Of a DNA stretch of 37,438 nucleotides, positions 1 through 6,994 are shown in pieces (position 1 is the first letter of the stretch; each line of letters starts with the position of its first letter). The notes under the pieces were generated by a model. That model saw only the letters and a program-made list of their open reading frames with translations, made no database searches and was not told the origin of the DNA. The stretch comes from Aerococcus sp. (GTDB taxonomy: Bacteria; Bacillota; Bacilli; Lactobacillales; Aerococcaceae): assembly GCA_022768285.1 (NCBI GenBank), contig JALEMJ010000005.1:1-37438 (forward strand), read 5' to 3'. The translations under genes were made by a program, and so were the position numbers.

Positions 1-1
1 T

Positions 2-40
2 GATACGCCGCAGGGCACGCGTTGGAAGCGAGCAGACTGA
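2..40 (+). CDS. cysS: Cysteinyl-tRNA synthetase, C-terminal end only
   Basis: Only the last 12 codons and the stop are in the window. The frame reads DTPQGTRWKRAD and then TGA at 38-40. The segment DxPQGTRWxR is the characteristic C-terminus of bacterial cysteinyl-tRNA synthetase. The stop overlaps the next gene's ATG (TGATG), so the two are translationally coupled. cysS followed by the Mini-III RNase gene is the standard Firmicutes order, which supports the call despite the short length. Confidence 0.85.
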   Translation, partial: DTPQGTRWKRAD

Positions 41-450
41 TGGAACAGATAGCGATTGAACAGATTAACGGCTTGGCACTCGCCTATCTCGGGGACGCCG
101 TATGGGAGTCCGCCGTGCGCACACACCTATTGGAGTCAGGCCTCACTAAACCGCAGCAGTTGCATCAGACGGCGATTCATTTTGTGAGCGCCGGTGCGCA
201 GGAAGCACTCATGGATGCGATGCTTGCGACGGACTTTTTGACGGAAGATGAGGTGCGCTTTTTCAAAAAAGGACGCAATGCGAACCCGCACAGTTCGGCG
301 AAACACGCGTCGTTGAAGACGTACCACCAGGCGACCGGGTTCGAAGCCTTGATCGGCTATCTCGATTTACAGGAGGATCACCAGCGCTTGCATGAAGTGG
401 TGGCACATTGCTTAGCATTACGGGAGGCAGCAGATGACACAGCCGAATGA
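40..450 (+). CDS. mrnC: RNase Mini-III (23S rRNA maturation)
   Basis: This is a 136-residue RNase III-like catalytic domain without a double-stranded-RNA-binding domain. In Bacillus, Mini-III trims both ends of 23S rRNA precursors in the cytoplasm. The family signature is visible near the N-terminus (LALAYLGDAVWE, about residues 12-23) with the conserved GDAVxE acidic residues, and again near FFKKGRNAN and KTYHQATGFEALIGYL. I placed the start at ATG 40, which overlaps the cysS stop, rather than at the TTG at 22, because the overlap gives coupling and the resulting length is typical. The gene overlaps rlmB by 17 bases, so mrnC and rlmB are co-translated. Confidence 0.9.
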   Translation: MEQIAIEQINGLALAYLGDAVWESAVRTHLLESGLTKPQQLHQTAIHFVSAGAQEALMDAMLATDFLTEDEVRFFKKGRNANPHSSAKHASLKTYHQATGFEALIGYLDLQEDHQRLHEVVAHCLALREAADDTAE

Positions 451-1174
451 AGATTTCGTGATGGGCATCCACGCCGTACAGGAATTAGTGAAATCAGATC
501 ACCCGATCAATCGCCTGTATGTGGAAGCGGGGGCGCGCGATCGCAAGGTGGAGCGTCTCGTCCAACAAACCAAGCGTCAGGGCATTGTGGTGCAGACTGT
601 CCCGAAGCAGAAGCTCGATCAGATGACGGATCACGGCGTACATCAGGGCGTTGTCGCTGCCGTTGCCGCGTACGAATATGCGACGATGGATGATCTGTTT
701 GCGAAGGCGGAAGCAGCGGGTGAAGATCCGTTCTTTGTGATTCTCGATGGGATTAAAGATCCGCACAACTTAGGGAGTATTTTGCGTACAGCGGATGTGG
801 CCGGTGTGCACGGGATCATCATTCCGAACCGGCGTGCGGTAGGTTTGACGTCAACCGTGGCGAAGATCAGTACCGGTGCGATCGAGCATGTCCCAGTAAT
901 GCGCGTCACTAATATTTCACAGACGATTGAAGAATTGAAAGCACGTGGTGTCTGGGCATTTGGTACCGACATGGCGGGAGATAGCGTCTGGGACATGGAT
1001 GCGACCTTGCCGCTAGCGATTGTAATCGGTGAAGAAGAGAAAGGTATCTCTCCCGGCGTTAAGAAACATCTCGACGGGGTATTGACGATTCCGATGAAGG
1101 GGCACATGCAGAGTTTGAACGCGAGTGTGGCGGCTGCTTTAGTGATGTATGAAGTGTATCGCAAACGCGCATGA
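434..1174 (+). CDS. rlmB: 23S rRNA 2'-O-ribose methyltransferase, SpoU/TrmH family
   Basis: The product has 246 residues, normal for RlmB/YacO. An N-terminal substrate-binding domain (residues 1-75, starting around VMGIHAVQELV) precedes a SPOUT domain. The three knot motifs are present: DPHNLGSILRTADVAGVHG, IVIGEEEKGI and IPMKGHMQSLNASVAAAL. Family members methylate a guanosine ribose in 23S rRNA (Gm2251 in E. coli) using S-adenosylmethionine. The gene begins inside the end of mrnC behind a GGGAGG ribosome-binding site. The position between mrnC and yacP matches the usual Firmicutes operon. The exact modified nucleotide cannot be read from sequence. Confidence 0.92.
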   Translation: MTQPNEDFVMGIHAVQELVKSDHPINRLYVEAGARDRKVERLVQQTKRQGIVVQTVPKQKLDQMTDHGVHQGVVAAVAAYEYATMDDLFAKAEAAGEDPFFVILDGIKDPHNLGSILRTADVAGVHGIIIPNRRAVGLTSTVAKISTGAIEHVPVMRVTNISQTIEELKARGVWAFGTDMAGDSVWDMDATLPLAIVIGEEEKGISPGVKKHLDGVLTIPMKGHMQSLNASVAAALVMYEVYRKRA

Positions 1175-1211
1175 TGACATGTTCAGTATGAGATAGAGGA
1201 AGGTGATAGCG

Positions 1212-1751
1212 GTGCAGGAACGCTTGATTGTGGATGGCTATAATATGATTGGGGCGTGGCCGAGATTGTTGGCGCTCAAGCAGCACGAGTCGATCGAGGC
1301 TGCACGCAACGCATTATTGGAGGAGTTATCCGATTATGCGGCGTACAATGGGATCGAAACGTGGGTCGTCTTCGATGCGCAGTTCGTGCCAGGATTATCG
1401 CAGTCCTACGAGAAGTATCATTGCCATGTTGTTTTCACCTCCGAAGGCCAGACGGCGGATTCCTATATCGAAGGCATGATCAAAGATACTACCGGCGTAT
1501 TGAAGAATGTGACCGTTGCGACCAGCGATCTCGCGGAACAGCGCATTATTTTTCAGCAGGGGGCGATCCGCAAGTCGGCGCGCGAACTACTTGAAGACGT
1601 CGAGAGCACTAAAATGCACATTCGCTACGGTGACGACAGTTATCGCATTGCCCCGAACCCGAACCGCAGCTTAACGACCGAGCAGTTAGCGGAACTCGAT
1701 GCCTTGCTCAAACGGCTGTCGCGAAACGAAGATCCTAAAAAACACGACTGA
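1212..1751 (+). CDS. yacP: YacP-type NYN-domain ribonuclease
   Basis: This 179-residue protein belongs to the YacP/NYN (PIN-like) family. The opening strand LIVDGYNMIGAW carries the first conserved aspartate, and later acidic clusters (VFDAQF, TADSYIE, ATSDLAEQ) fit the metal-binding site of PIN-like nucleases. Bacillus Rae1/YacP cleaves mRNA in the ribosomal A site. I chose GTG 1212 over GTG 1203 because AGGAAGG (1197-1203) lies 8 bases before 1212 and overlaps the earlier candidate. It sits 37 bases after rlmB and 40 bases before the sigma factor gene, in the standard order. Confidence 0.88.
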   Translation: MQERLIVDGYNMIGAWPRLLALKQHESIEAARNALLEELSDYAAYNGIETWVVFDAQFVPGLSQSYEKYHCHVVFTSEGQTADSYIEGMIKDTTGVLKNVTVATSDLAEQRIIFQQGAIRKSARELLEDVESTKMHIRYGDDSYRIAPNPNRSLTTEQLAELDALLKRLSRNEDPKKHD

Positions 1752-1791
1752 CTATGCGCTCTGAATCCATGATTTAGGAGACAGAGCACAT

Positions 1792-2418
1792 ATGACACAC
1801 CACGAAGATTATCAACAAACCATCATTAAGGAAATGATTCGCGCATTTCAAGAAGGCAGCGGGGATCGTGAGGAGATACTGTATCAGTTATTGATCATGT
1901 ATCGCCCACTCATCCAGCGCTATCGCCGCCAATTCTATAATTTGGGACTGGAGCAGACCGATTTCGAGCAGGAAATGGCGCTCAGTGTATGGCTGTCGGC
2001 CGAGCAGTATGACCCCGCATTCAACGTGACATTCGGCGCATATCTCTCAGTACGCCTGTACAACCGCTGTCTAGATCTCTATCGCTTCCATCGCCATCCC
2101 AAACGCTGTCCACCGGAAGGCACGCTATCCCTAGCCGATGATGAGACGGCGGATGGACCGTTGCGCGAGTTACCTGCCACACAATCTGACGATTATCCGG
2201 ACTATAGCTATGCGATGCGTGAGACGCTCGATCGCTTGTATGCCCGGCTATCCCCACTCGAGGCGCGTGTGCTCTCGCACAGCATCGATGGCAAAACATT
2301 TCCCGAAATTGCCTCGGTCATGTTGGTGTCTGAAGATCGCGTCCGCTACGCATACTATCGGGCACACAGAAAATTTCGCAAGGGTGCCAGGGACGACGTA
2401 GTTGCTGAAGAAGATTAA
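1792..2418 (+). CDS. sigH: SigH/ComX-like RNA polymerase sigma factor
   Basis: A 208-residue sigma-70-family protein. Region 2 spans about residues 35-105 (LIMYRPLIQRYRRQFYNLGL through FGAYLSVRLYNRCLDLYRFH), and region 4 covers about 145-200 with a helix-turn-helix at KTFPEIASVMLVSEDRVRYA. Between yacP and rpmG is exactly where sigH lies in Bacillus and the sigH/comX-like gene lies in many lactobacilli. In those bacteria it directs transition-phase or competence genes; the prepilin peptidase later in this window could be a target, which is inference. The ribosome-binding site AGGAGACAG precedes the ATG. A terminator follows directly. Confidence 0.85.
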   Translation: MTHHEDYQQTIIKEMIRAFQEGSGDREEILYQLLIMYRPLIQRYRRQFYNLGLEQTDFEQEMALSVWLSAEQYDPAFNVTFGAYLSVRLYNRCLDLYRFHRHPKRCPPEGTLSLADDETADGPLRELPATQSDDYPDYSYAMRETLDRLYARLSPLEARVLSHSIDGKTFPEIASVMLVSEDRVRYAYYRAHRKFRKGARDDVVAEED

Positions 2419-2431
2419 AACGTAAAATAGT

Positions 2432-2472
2432 GCATCGCTATGAAGTAACGGTTCAAAGCGATGCGCTTTTTG
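2432..2472 (+). terminator. Terminator after sigH
   Basis: The arms GCATCGCT (2432-2439) and AGCGATGC (2457-2464) form a perfect 8-base stem, followed by a run of five T. It closes the cysS-mrnC-rlmB-yacP-sigH transcript before the rpmG promoter. Confidence 0.85.
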
Positions 2473-2517
2473 TGTGGAAAGCAATGATTAAATGATGACG
2501 AACTCGCTATGGTAAGC

Positions 2518-2547
2518 TTGACAACGGCGCGTAAAATTAACTATTAT
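2518..2547 (+). promoter_or_regulatory. SigA promoter for rpmG-secE
   Basis: TTGACA at 2518-2523 is a consensus -35 box. TATTAT at 2542-2547 is one base off the -10 consensus, with an 18-base spacer. It lies 26 bases before the rpmG start. Confidence 0.85.
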
Positions 2548-2572
2548 CAAGTAGATATTAGGAGGTCATCCG

Positions 2573-2725
2573 ATGGCAAAACAACAGACGGTCGTTCTAG
2601 CGTGTACCGAATGTGGGCTCAGAAACTACACGTACAAATCCAACACACCGAAGACCGAGCGCTTAGAAGTTAAAAAATTCTGCAAGCACTGCGGAAAACA
2701 CACGTTACATAAACAAACGAAATAA
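2573..2725 (+). CDS. rpmG: 50S ribosomal protein L33
   Basis: A 50-residue basic protein matching bacterial L33. It is the zinc-binding (C+) form, because both CxxC pairs are present (ACTECGL and FCKHCGK). The typical core RNYTYKSN is visible. It starts at ATG behind AGGAGG. The L33 copy next to secE is a conserved feature of Firmicutes. It forms an operon with secE, 19 bases downstream, from the promoter at 2518. A C+ form implies zinc dependence; a zinc-free C- paralogue may exist elsewhere in the genome, but this window does not show one. Confidence 0.95.
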   Translation: MAKQQTVVLACTECGLRNYTYKSNTPKTERLEVKKFCKHCGKHTLHKQTK

Positions 2726-2744
2726 TCACGAGAGGGAGGTAGCT

Positions 2745-2906
2745 ATGAAGGTATTTCAAGAATTGAAAAACGTCACCTGGCCGACTGGAAAACAGCTCGG
2801 ACGCGATACAGCTGTAGTTATTACTGCGATTATCATCTTCTCCATCTTTCTCGGAGTTGTGGATGAGATCGTGACAATACTGTTCAACTGGTATCTGTCC
2901 CTTTAA
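2745..2906 (+). CDS. secE: Preprotein translocase subunit SecE
   Basis: A 53-residue single-span SecE of the short Gram-positive type. The conserved amphipathic segment ELKNVTWPTGKQLGRDT (residues 6-22) precedes one transmembrane helix (about 24-48, VVITAIIIFSIFLGVVDEIVTILF). SecE clamps SecY in the protein-conducting channel of the membrane. The ribosome-binding site GGGAGG lies 6 bases before the ATG. It shares the rpmG promoter. Unusually, a terminator and an opposing small gene separate it from nusG, which normally follows immediately. Confidence 0.95.
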   Translation: MKVFQELKNVTWPTGKQLGRDTAVVITAIIIFSIFLGVVDEIVTILFNWYLSL

Positions 2907-2927
2907 TCGTGATGGAATTATTGTGTG

Positions 2928-2963
2928 AAAAGAGCCTTTCAGTCACTGAAAGGCTCTTTTTTG
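2928..2963 (+). terminator. Bidirectional terminator between secE and opposing small gene
   Basis: A perfect 16-base inverted repeat (arms 2928-2943 and 2945-2960, loop one base C) ends in T6 on the plus strand and T4 on the minus strand. It ends the rpmG-secE transcript and also covers the 3' end of the opposing gene. Confidence 0.9.
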
Positions 2964-3115
2964 TCGAGTGAATCGAATAGCGCATCTACTGAATCAAAAA
3001 GCGGTTGCTCGCCGCGTTCAATGGCAGTCACTATTTCATCAATAGAATCTTGAAGCGTATTAATAAGCGAAGAAGAGTAAATAATTTCTTGTCGTTCTTC
3101 ATGAGGTGTTGACAT
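2939..3115 (-). CDS. Small acidic protein of unknown function
   Basis: I do not recognise this 58-residue protein. It begins MSTPHEERQEIIYSS and is rich in Asp/Glu with a probable amphipathic helix (LINTLQDSIDEIVTAIERG) and no membrane segment. I chose the ATG at 3115 because AGAAGG lies 8 bases upstream on this strand; a longer version from 3157 lacks a ribosome-binding site. Support for a real gene is the ribosome-binding site, a terminator at its end, and non-random acidic composition. It is antisense-oriented between secE and nusG, which is not the usual arrangement. It could be lineage-specific. Confidence 0.5.
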   Translation of the reverse strand: MSTPHEERQEIIYSSSLINTLQDSIDEIVTAIERGEQPLFDSVDALFDSLDKKEPFSD

Positions 3116-3183
3116 CGCTGTCGCCTTCTTTCGAAAGATTGTTCTATAGTTTACCATGAGCTAGGGCGCGAGAGAACAGATTT

Positions 3184-3192
3184 TGCTATAAT
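3184..3192 (+). promoter_or_regulatory. Extended -10 promoter for nusG
   Basis: TGCTATAAT (TG at 3184-3185, TATAAT at 3187-3192) is a perfect extended -10. I see no good -35 box, which extended -10 promoters do not require. Transcription should start near 3199, about 100 bases before nusG. Confidence 0.65.
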
Positions 3193-3235
3193 CCCCCCAC
3201 ACGCGTTTAAAATATGATAAACTGATAACGAGCAG

Positions 3236-3268
3236 GAGCCTTTCAGTGATTGGAAGGTTTTTTATTTA
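3236..3268 (+). terminator. Leader terminator (attenuator) upstream of nusG
   Basis: Arms CCTTTCA (from 3239) and TGGAAGG (ending at 3257) pair with one G-T, and T6 follows. The hairpin lies after the nusG promoter and about 30 bases before the nusG start. secE already has its own terminator upstream and the intervening gene is on the other strand, so this is placed to act on the nusG transcript itself. Confidence 0.6.
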
Positions 3269-3297
3269 GGATTTTTTAGAAAGAAAGTGGGTTAACC

Positions 3298-3858
3298 ATG
3301 GCAGATGAATTAGAATCAAAGAAACAATGGTACGTGTTGCATACGTATTCCGGCTACGAAAATAAAGTCGCCCAGAACTTGACGAGTCGTATTACTTCGA
3401 TGGGCATGGAAGACAATATTTTCCGCGTGATTGTGCCGGAAGAGGAGCATATTCAAAAGACAAAGACCGGTAAGGAAAAAGTCGTCCGTCAAAATACATT
3501 CCCGGGTTACGTGTTCGTGGAAATGATTATGAGCGATGAAGCATGGTTCGTGGTACGTAACACGCCGAATGTGACAGGATTCTTAGGTTCACACGGTCAG
3601 GGTTCCAAGCCGGTACCGCTGTTCCCAGATGAAGCGCACCGCCTCCTCCGTTCGCAAGGTATCTCCGCACCGAAGCGTGACATTCAGTTCGAAGTCGGCG
3701 AAACGGTGGAAGTTGTTGACGGTGCCTTCCTCGGTATGGTCGGTCATGTGGCAGAAATCGACGCCGAAAAAGAAAAACTCAAAATTACTGTGGAAATGTT
3801 CGGGCGTGAAACCTCAGCAGAAGTTGATTTTGATCAGGTTGACAAGCTCAATGCGTAA
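3298..3858 (+). CDS. nusG: Transcription termination/antitermination factor NusG
   Basis: A 186-residue NusG. The NGN domain covers residues 1-120 (WYVLHTYSGYENKVAQNL; FPGYVFVEM; VRNTPNVTGFLG) and the KOW domain covers about 130-170 (VGETVEVVDGAFLGMVGHVAEID). NusG binds the RNA polymerase clamp and tunes pausing and termination, and can contact Rho or the ribosome. The ATG follows the region GAAAGAAAGTGGG, so the ribosome-binding site is weak, and the preceding leader carries a possible attenuator. Normally nusG is followed by rplK; here NADH peroxidase intervenes. Confidence 0.95.
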   Translation: MADELESKKQWYVLHTYSGYENKVAQNLTSRITSMGMEDNIFRVIVPEEEHIQKTKTGKEKVVRQNTFPGYVFVEMIMSDEAWFVVRNTPNVTGFLGSHGQGSKPVPLFPDEAHRLLRSQGISAPKRDIQFEVGETVEVVDGAFLGMVGHVAEIDAEKEKLKITVEMFGRETSAEVDFDQVDKLNA

Positions 3859-3862
3859 TTCT

Positions 3863-3898
3863 TAAGAAATTAGAAAGATTCTAATTTTCTTAGTATTT
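3863..3898 (+). terminator. Weak terminator after nusG
   Basis: The AT-rich arms AAGAAATTAGAA and TTCTAATTTTCTT (3863-3892) pair around a 3-base loop and are followed by TAGTATTTT. The stem has little G+C, so termination may be partial. Confidence 0.5.
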
Positions 3899-3902
3899 TG
3901 CA

Positions 3903-3930
3903 TTGGCATTCCCCCCTATTTTGCTATAAT
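3903..3930 (+). promoter_or_regulatory. Promoter and leader of NADH peroxidase
   Basis: TTGGCA (3903-3908), a 16-base spacer and TATAAT (3925-3930), with a TG one base before the -10 box, make a strong SigA promoter. The leader to the start codon is about 90 bases and contains a hairpin (AGCTACCGC 3982-3990 with GCGATAGTT 3995-4003, one mismatch) just before the AAGGAGG ribosome-binding site. I see no convincing PerR or Rex operator. Confidence 0.8.
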
Positions 3931-4024
3931 AGTTAGTGAAGAAAGCGGATACTTGCTTTTGGATTAATAATAGTGAAATGAAGCTACCGCACATGCGATA
4001 GTTGGCAAATAAGGAGGTTACTCT

Positions 4025-5392
4025 ATGAAAATTGCAGTTGTAGGAACGTCTCACGGTGGTTACGAAGCTGTTCAGACGATTTTAGAACAACAGCCAGATG
4101 CTGAAATTCATCTTTACGAGCAAGGAAAGACTGCTTCTTTCCTCTCATGTGGGATTCAATCTTACCTTGAGGGTGAATCAAAATCTCTCGATGATTTGCA
4201 CTACGCGACAGCTGATTCATACACGTCACAGGGCGTGAATGTGCACATTGAATCACAGGTTATCGGCTTTGATGCAGACAGCCACACCTTGCGTGTGAAG
4301 GATAGCGCGGGCGAACACGAAGACAGCTACGATAAGTTGTTACTCTTCCCAGGGGCGGTACCATTCCAATTGCCAATCCCAGGTACGGATTTGGACCACG
4401 TATACTACCTCAGAGGCCGTGAATGGGCTGGTAAAGTCAAAGATCGCATGGCCGATGCCAAGAAGGTAGTCGTTATCGGTGGTGGTTACATCGGTATTGA
4501 AGCTGCTGAAGCATACGCGAAAGCAGGTAAAGAAGTCACGATTTTAGACTTCGCTGACCGTATTTTGCCGACCTACCTCGATGAACCATTCACGAAACGC
4601 TTAGAAGAACATTCTGCTGAAAATGGTATGATCTTCCACGGCGGTGAAAAAGCCGAAGAAATCATCGGTGATGCAAACGGCGTGACTGCTGTGAAAACGG
4701 ACAAAGGCGAATACGAAGCTGATACCGTGATCATCGCTGTCGGTGTTCGTGCAAACACTCAATGGCTCAGCGATGACTTGGAACTTGATGAAAAAGGCTT
4801 CATCAAGATTAATGACAAGGGCGAGACCTCTGCCAAAGATGTATACGCTGGTGGGGACGCCACGAAGATTAAATATGCTGCAGCAGATATTGAAGTGCCA
4901 ATCGCTTTAGCAACTAATGCACGTCGTCAAAGTATTGTTGCAACGTTGAACGCCTTAGGTCAGGAAGCTAAAATGCCAACATTGTCCGGTACATCCGGCT
5001 TGCACCTCTTTGATTACAACTTCGGGACGACCGGGATCAAAGACTCCAACGCAAACTGGTACGATGGCAAGGTTGAGAGCCACTACATGGAAGCAAATGT
5101 ACGCCCAACCTTCTTGAACACGCCGGAAGATGAGAACAAGATCTACATGCAGATCAACTACGATGCAGACTCCAAGGTTGTTCTCGGGGCACAATTCATG
5201 TCCAAGACACCTGTTGCTGAGTACGCAAACATTGTTTCCTTAGCAATCGACAACAAATACACGCTCGATCAATTAGGACGTTCTGACTTCTTCTTCCAAC
5301 CAGAATTCGACACGCCATGGCACCCGATCAGTGTCTTAGCTTTCGCAGCTAACGGCCGTACGTACGGTTCTGGTAAGATGTTGTTCGAATAA
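4025..5392 (+). CDS. npr: NADH peroxidase (flavin- and Cys-sulfenate-dependent)
   Basis: A 455-residue two-dinucleotide-fold flavoprotein that should reduce hydrogen peroxide to water with NADH. The N-terminus GTSHGGYEAV holds His10, and FLSCGIQSYLEG holds Cys42, the residue that cycles to sulfenic acid. The RGREWA segment, the NADH fold (VVVIGGGYIGIEAAEA, near 155-170), the FAD motif (VYAGGDATKIKY) and the end DFFFQPEFDTPW all resemble enterococcal NADH peroxidase more than water-forming NADH oxidase, whose N-terminus normally reads TNHAG. A water-forming oxidase is the main alternative. It is monocistronic, with its own promoter and terminator, and splits nusG from rplK. Useful in a peroxide-producing bacterium. 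Confidence 0.82.
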   Translation: MKIAVVGTSHGGYEAVQTILEQQPDAEIHLYEQGKTASFLSCGIQSYLEGESKSLDDLHYATADSYTSQGVNVHIESQVIGFDADSHTLRVKDSAGEHEDSYDKLLLFPGAVPFQLPIPGTDLDHVYYLRGREWAGKVKDRMADAKKVVVIGGGYIGIEAAEAYAKAGKEVTILDFADRILPTYLDEPFTKRLEEHSAENGMIFHGGEKAEEIIGDANGVTAVKTDKGEYEADTVIIAVGVRANTQWLSDDLELDEKGFIKINDKGETSAKDVYAGGDATKIKYAAADIEVPIALATNARRQSIVATLNALGQEAKMPTLSGTSGLHLFDYNFGTTGIKDSNANWYDGKVESHYMEANVRPTFLNTPEDENKIYMQINYDADSKVVLGAQFMSKTPVAEYANIVSLAIDNKYTLDQLGRSDFFFQPEFDTPWHPISVLAFAANGRTYGSGKMLFE

Positions 5393-5417
5393 TTGAACAT
5401 TAATGATTAACGATAAA

Positions 5418-5449
5418 GCGGCGAGTGCTTCGGCATCCGCCGTTTTTTT
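5418..5449 (+). terminator. Terminator after npr
   Basis: A GC-rich hairpin with arms GCGGCGAGTGC and GCATCCGCCG around a TTCG tetraloop, followed by T7. Confidence 0.9.
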
Positions 5450-5462
5450 GTACGGTTGAGGC

Positions 5463-5491
5463 TTGAAAATTCGTAGTAGGTATGGTTAAAT
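5463..5491 (+). promoter_or_regulatory. Promoter for rplK-rplA
   Basis: TTGAAA (5463-5468), a 17-base spacer, and TTAAAT (5486-5491) preceded by TGG, which gives an extended -10. It lies about 90 bases before rplK and just before the L1-type leader element. Confidence 0.6.
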
Positions 5492-5517
5492 ATGTGTTTG
5501 TGTTGATTGCACACTGA

Positions 5518-5546
5518 GTGGGAGGGGATTTTCCCCACTTCACCAC
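5518..5546 (+). promoter_or_regulatory. L1-binding mRNA element upstream of rplK
   Basis: An outer stem GTGG (5518-5521)/CCAC (5543-5546), a 5' internal loop GA, and an inner stem GGGG (5524-5527)/CCCC (5533-5536). The 5' strand GTGGGAGG matches the 23S rRNA L1-stalk strand (GGUGGGAGG in E. coli), and the 3' side ends in CCAC as in the stalk. In many bacteria L1 represses its operon by binding such a mimic. It ends 32 bases before the rplK start. Confidence 0.7.
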
Positions 5547-5578
5547 ATCACGATATAACGAATAAGGAGGAATTTATC

Positions 5579-6004
5579 GTGGCTAAAAAAGTCGAAACGA
5601 TTGTTAAGTTGCAAATTCCTGCAGGTCAAGCAAGTCCTGCTCCCCCGGTTGGTCCAGCGTTAGGTCAGGCTGGGATCAATATCATGGGATTCACTAAGGA
5701 ATTCAATGCACAGACCCAAGACCAACAAGGCTATATCATTCCAGTTGTCATCACTGTATATGAAGATCGTTCATTTACATTTGTAACGAAAACGCCACCA
5801 GCTGCAGACTTATTGAAGAAGGCTGCTAAAGTCGACAAAGGTTCTGGTGAGCCGAACACGAAGAAAGTAGCGAGCGTTACGAAAGATCAAGTTCGCGAAA
5901 TTGCAGAAATGAAGATGAAAGACCTCAATGCAGCAGATGTTGAAGCTGCTATGCGCATGATTGAAGGTACTGCACGTTCGATGGGATTCACTGTCGAAGG
6001 CTAA
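5579..6004 (+). CDS. rplK: 50S ribosomal protein L11
   Basis: A 141-residue L11, the usual length. The GTG at 5579 is the start, with AAGGAGG 8 bases upstream; it gives [19 protein letters not shown], the normal N-terminus. The proline-rich [15 protein letters not shown] and the C-terminal rRNA-binding domain ([18 protein letters not shown]) are intact. L11 forms the GTPase-associated centre with 23S rRNA and is needed for RelA activation. It is cotranscribed with rplA, and an L1-type element precedes each of the two genes. Confidence 0.97.
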   Translation: MAKKVETIVKLQIPAGQASPAPPVGPALGQAGINIMGFTKEFNAQTQDQQGYIIPVVITVYEDRSFTFVTKTPPAADLLKKAAKVDKGSGEPNTKKVASVTKDQVREIAEMKMKDLNAADVEAAMRMIEGTARSMGFTVEG

Positions 6005-6042
6005 TGACCTTTAACACTGCGCCGTAACGTTTAACGTTATGC

Positions 6043-6067
6043 GTGGGAGGGTAACCGTTAAAACCAC
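6043..6067 (+). promoter_or_regulatory. Second L1-binding mRNA element, upstream of rplA
   Basis: The same architecture as the element before rplK: outer stem GTGG (6043-6046)/CCAC (6064-6067), internal loop GA, short inner stem GGG/CC around TAA, and a 3' loop GTTAAAA. The 5' strand GTGGGAGGG again copies the 23S L1 stalk. It ends close to the rplA ribosome-binding site, so bound L1 could block initiation. Confidence 0.7.
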
Positions 6068-6084
6068 AAGTAGGAGGAATAATA

Positions 6085-6771
6085 ATGGCAAAATCCAAAA
6101 AATTAAAACAAGCATATGAAAAGATTGATCGCAGCCGCGTTTACGATGCCAAAGAAGCGATCGAAGCAGTGAAAGAAGCAAGTTACGCAAACTTCGATGA
6201 AAGTATCGAAGTATCTTACAACTTGAACTTAGACGTTCAGAAGAACGACCAACAGTTGCGCGGGGCAATGGTTATGCCTAAAGGTACCGGTAAAGACCAG
6301 AAAGTTTTAGTCTTTGCCCAAGGTGACAAGGCTGAAGAAGCACGCGAAGCTGGTGCTGACTACGTTGGGGACAGCGAATACGTTGACAAGATCAACGATG
6401 GCTGGTTCGACTTCGACGTGGTTGTGGCAACACCTGACATGATGGGTCAGATCGGTCGTTTAGGTCGTGTCTTGGGACCAAAAGGCTTAATGCCAAACCC
6501 TAAGACCGGCACGGTAACGATGGACGTGAAACAGGCTGTTTCCGACATCAAAGCTGGTCAGATTGAATACCGTACGGATAAAGGTGGTAACGTCCACGTT
6601 TTGATCGGTCGCGTATCTTTCGACACTGAAGACTTATTGGAAAACTTGCGTGCATTGAACGATGTCATTCTTCGTGCACGTCCAGCTGCCGTTAAAGGCC
6701 GTTACATCAAGAACTTGGCTGTTTCCGCAACCATGGGACCTGGTGTGAAGATCGATCCATTATCCATCTAA
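6085..6771 (+). CDS. rplA: 50S ribosomal protein L1
   Basis: A 228-residue L1 with the typical start [13 protein letters not shown], the two-domain core ([35 protein letters not shown]), and the signature [13 protein letters not shown]1 binds the mobile stalk of 23S rRNA, helps release E-site tRNA, and acts as a translational repressor of its own operon. It follows rplK by 80 bases, in which the second L1-type element lies. The ribosome-binding site is TAGGAGGAA. No promoter is evident between rplK and rplA. Confidence 0.97.
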   Translation: MAKSKKLKQAYEKIDRSRVYDAKEAIEAVKEASYANFDESIEVSYNLNLDVQKNDQQLRGAMVMPKGTGKDQKVLVFAQGDKAEEAREAGADYVGDSEYVDKINDGWFDFDVVVATPDMMGQIGRLGRVLGPKGLMPNPKTGTVTMDVKQAVSDIKAGQIEYRTDKGGNVHVLIGRVSFDTEDLLENLRALNDVILRARPAAVKGRYIKNLAVSATMGPGVKIDPLSI

Positions 6772-6778
6772 AAAACTG

Positions 6779-6807
6779 TTGCATTCAGTCAGTGAATGTG
6801 ATAGATT
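6779..6807 (+). promoter_or_regulatory. Promoter for rplJ-rplL
   Basis: TTGCAT (6779-6784), a 17-base spacer and TAGATT (6802-6807). Transcription from about 6814 produces the L10 leader. Confidence 0.6.
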
Positions 6808-6813
6808 ATAAAC

Positions 6814-6951
6814 ATATTTTTATCGAGTGACCGAAGACCGTTAGCGGCGCGAGCCTTAATGTATGCTAACCGAGGCAATACATCGCTGTCCCACATGCAG
6901 CGTGGGCAATGGATGATAGCTCTGTGTCTTTGGGGACGCAGAGCTTTTTTG
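6814..6951 (+). ncRNA. Ribosomal protein L10 leader RNA
   Basis: The region contains the conserved kink-turn segment GACCGAAGACCGTTAGC and its partner GCTAACCGAGG: GTTAGC at 6840-6845 pairs with GCTAAC at 6865-6870, and ATGTAT at 6859-6864 with ATACAT at 6878-6883. This matches the Firmicutes L10 leader (Rfam L10_leader). The L10-L12 complex binds such leaders and promotes premature termination at the hairpin that follows. Confidence 0.88.
6918..6950 (+). terminator. Attenuator terminator in the L10 leader
   Basis: Arms AGCTCTGTGTC (6918-6928) and GGGACGCAGAGCT, then T6. It sits about 40 bases before rplJ and is the regulated terminator of the L10 leader. Confidence 0.88.
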
Positions 6952-6994
6952 ATGCTCAGGTGACTTGAACTAATTTTATGGAGGTGAAATGAAC

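Noticed and set aside
3915-3940. PerR box at the npr promoter
   Set aside because: Only the -10 region resembles TTATAATnATTATAA; the other half is too poor.
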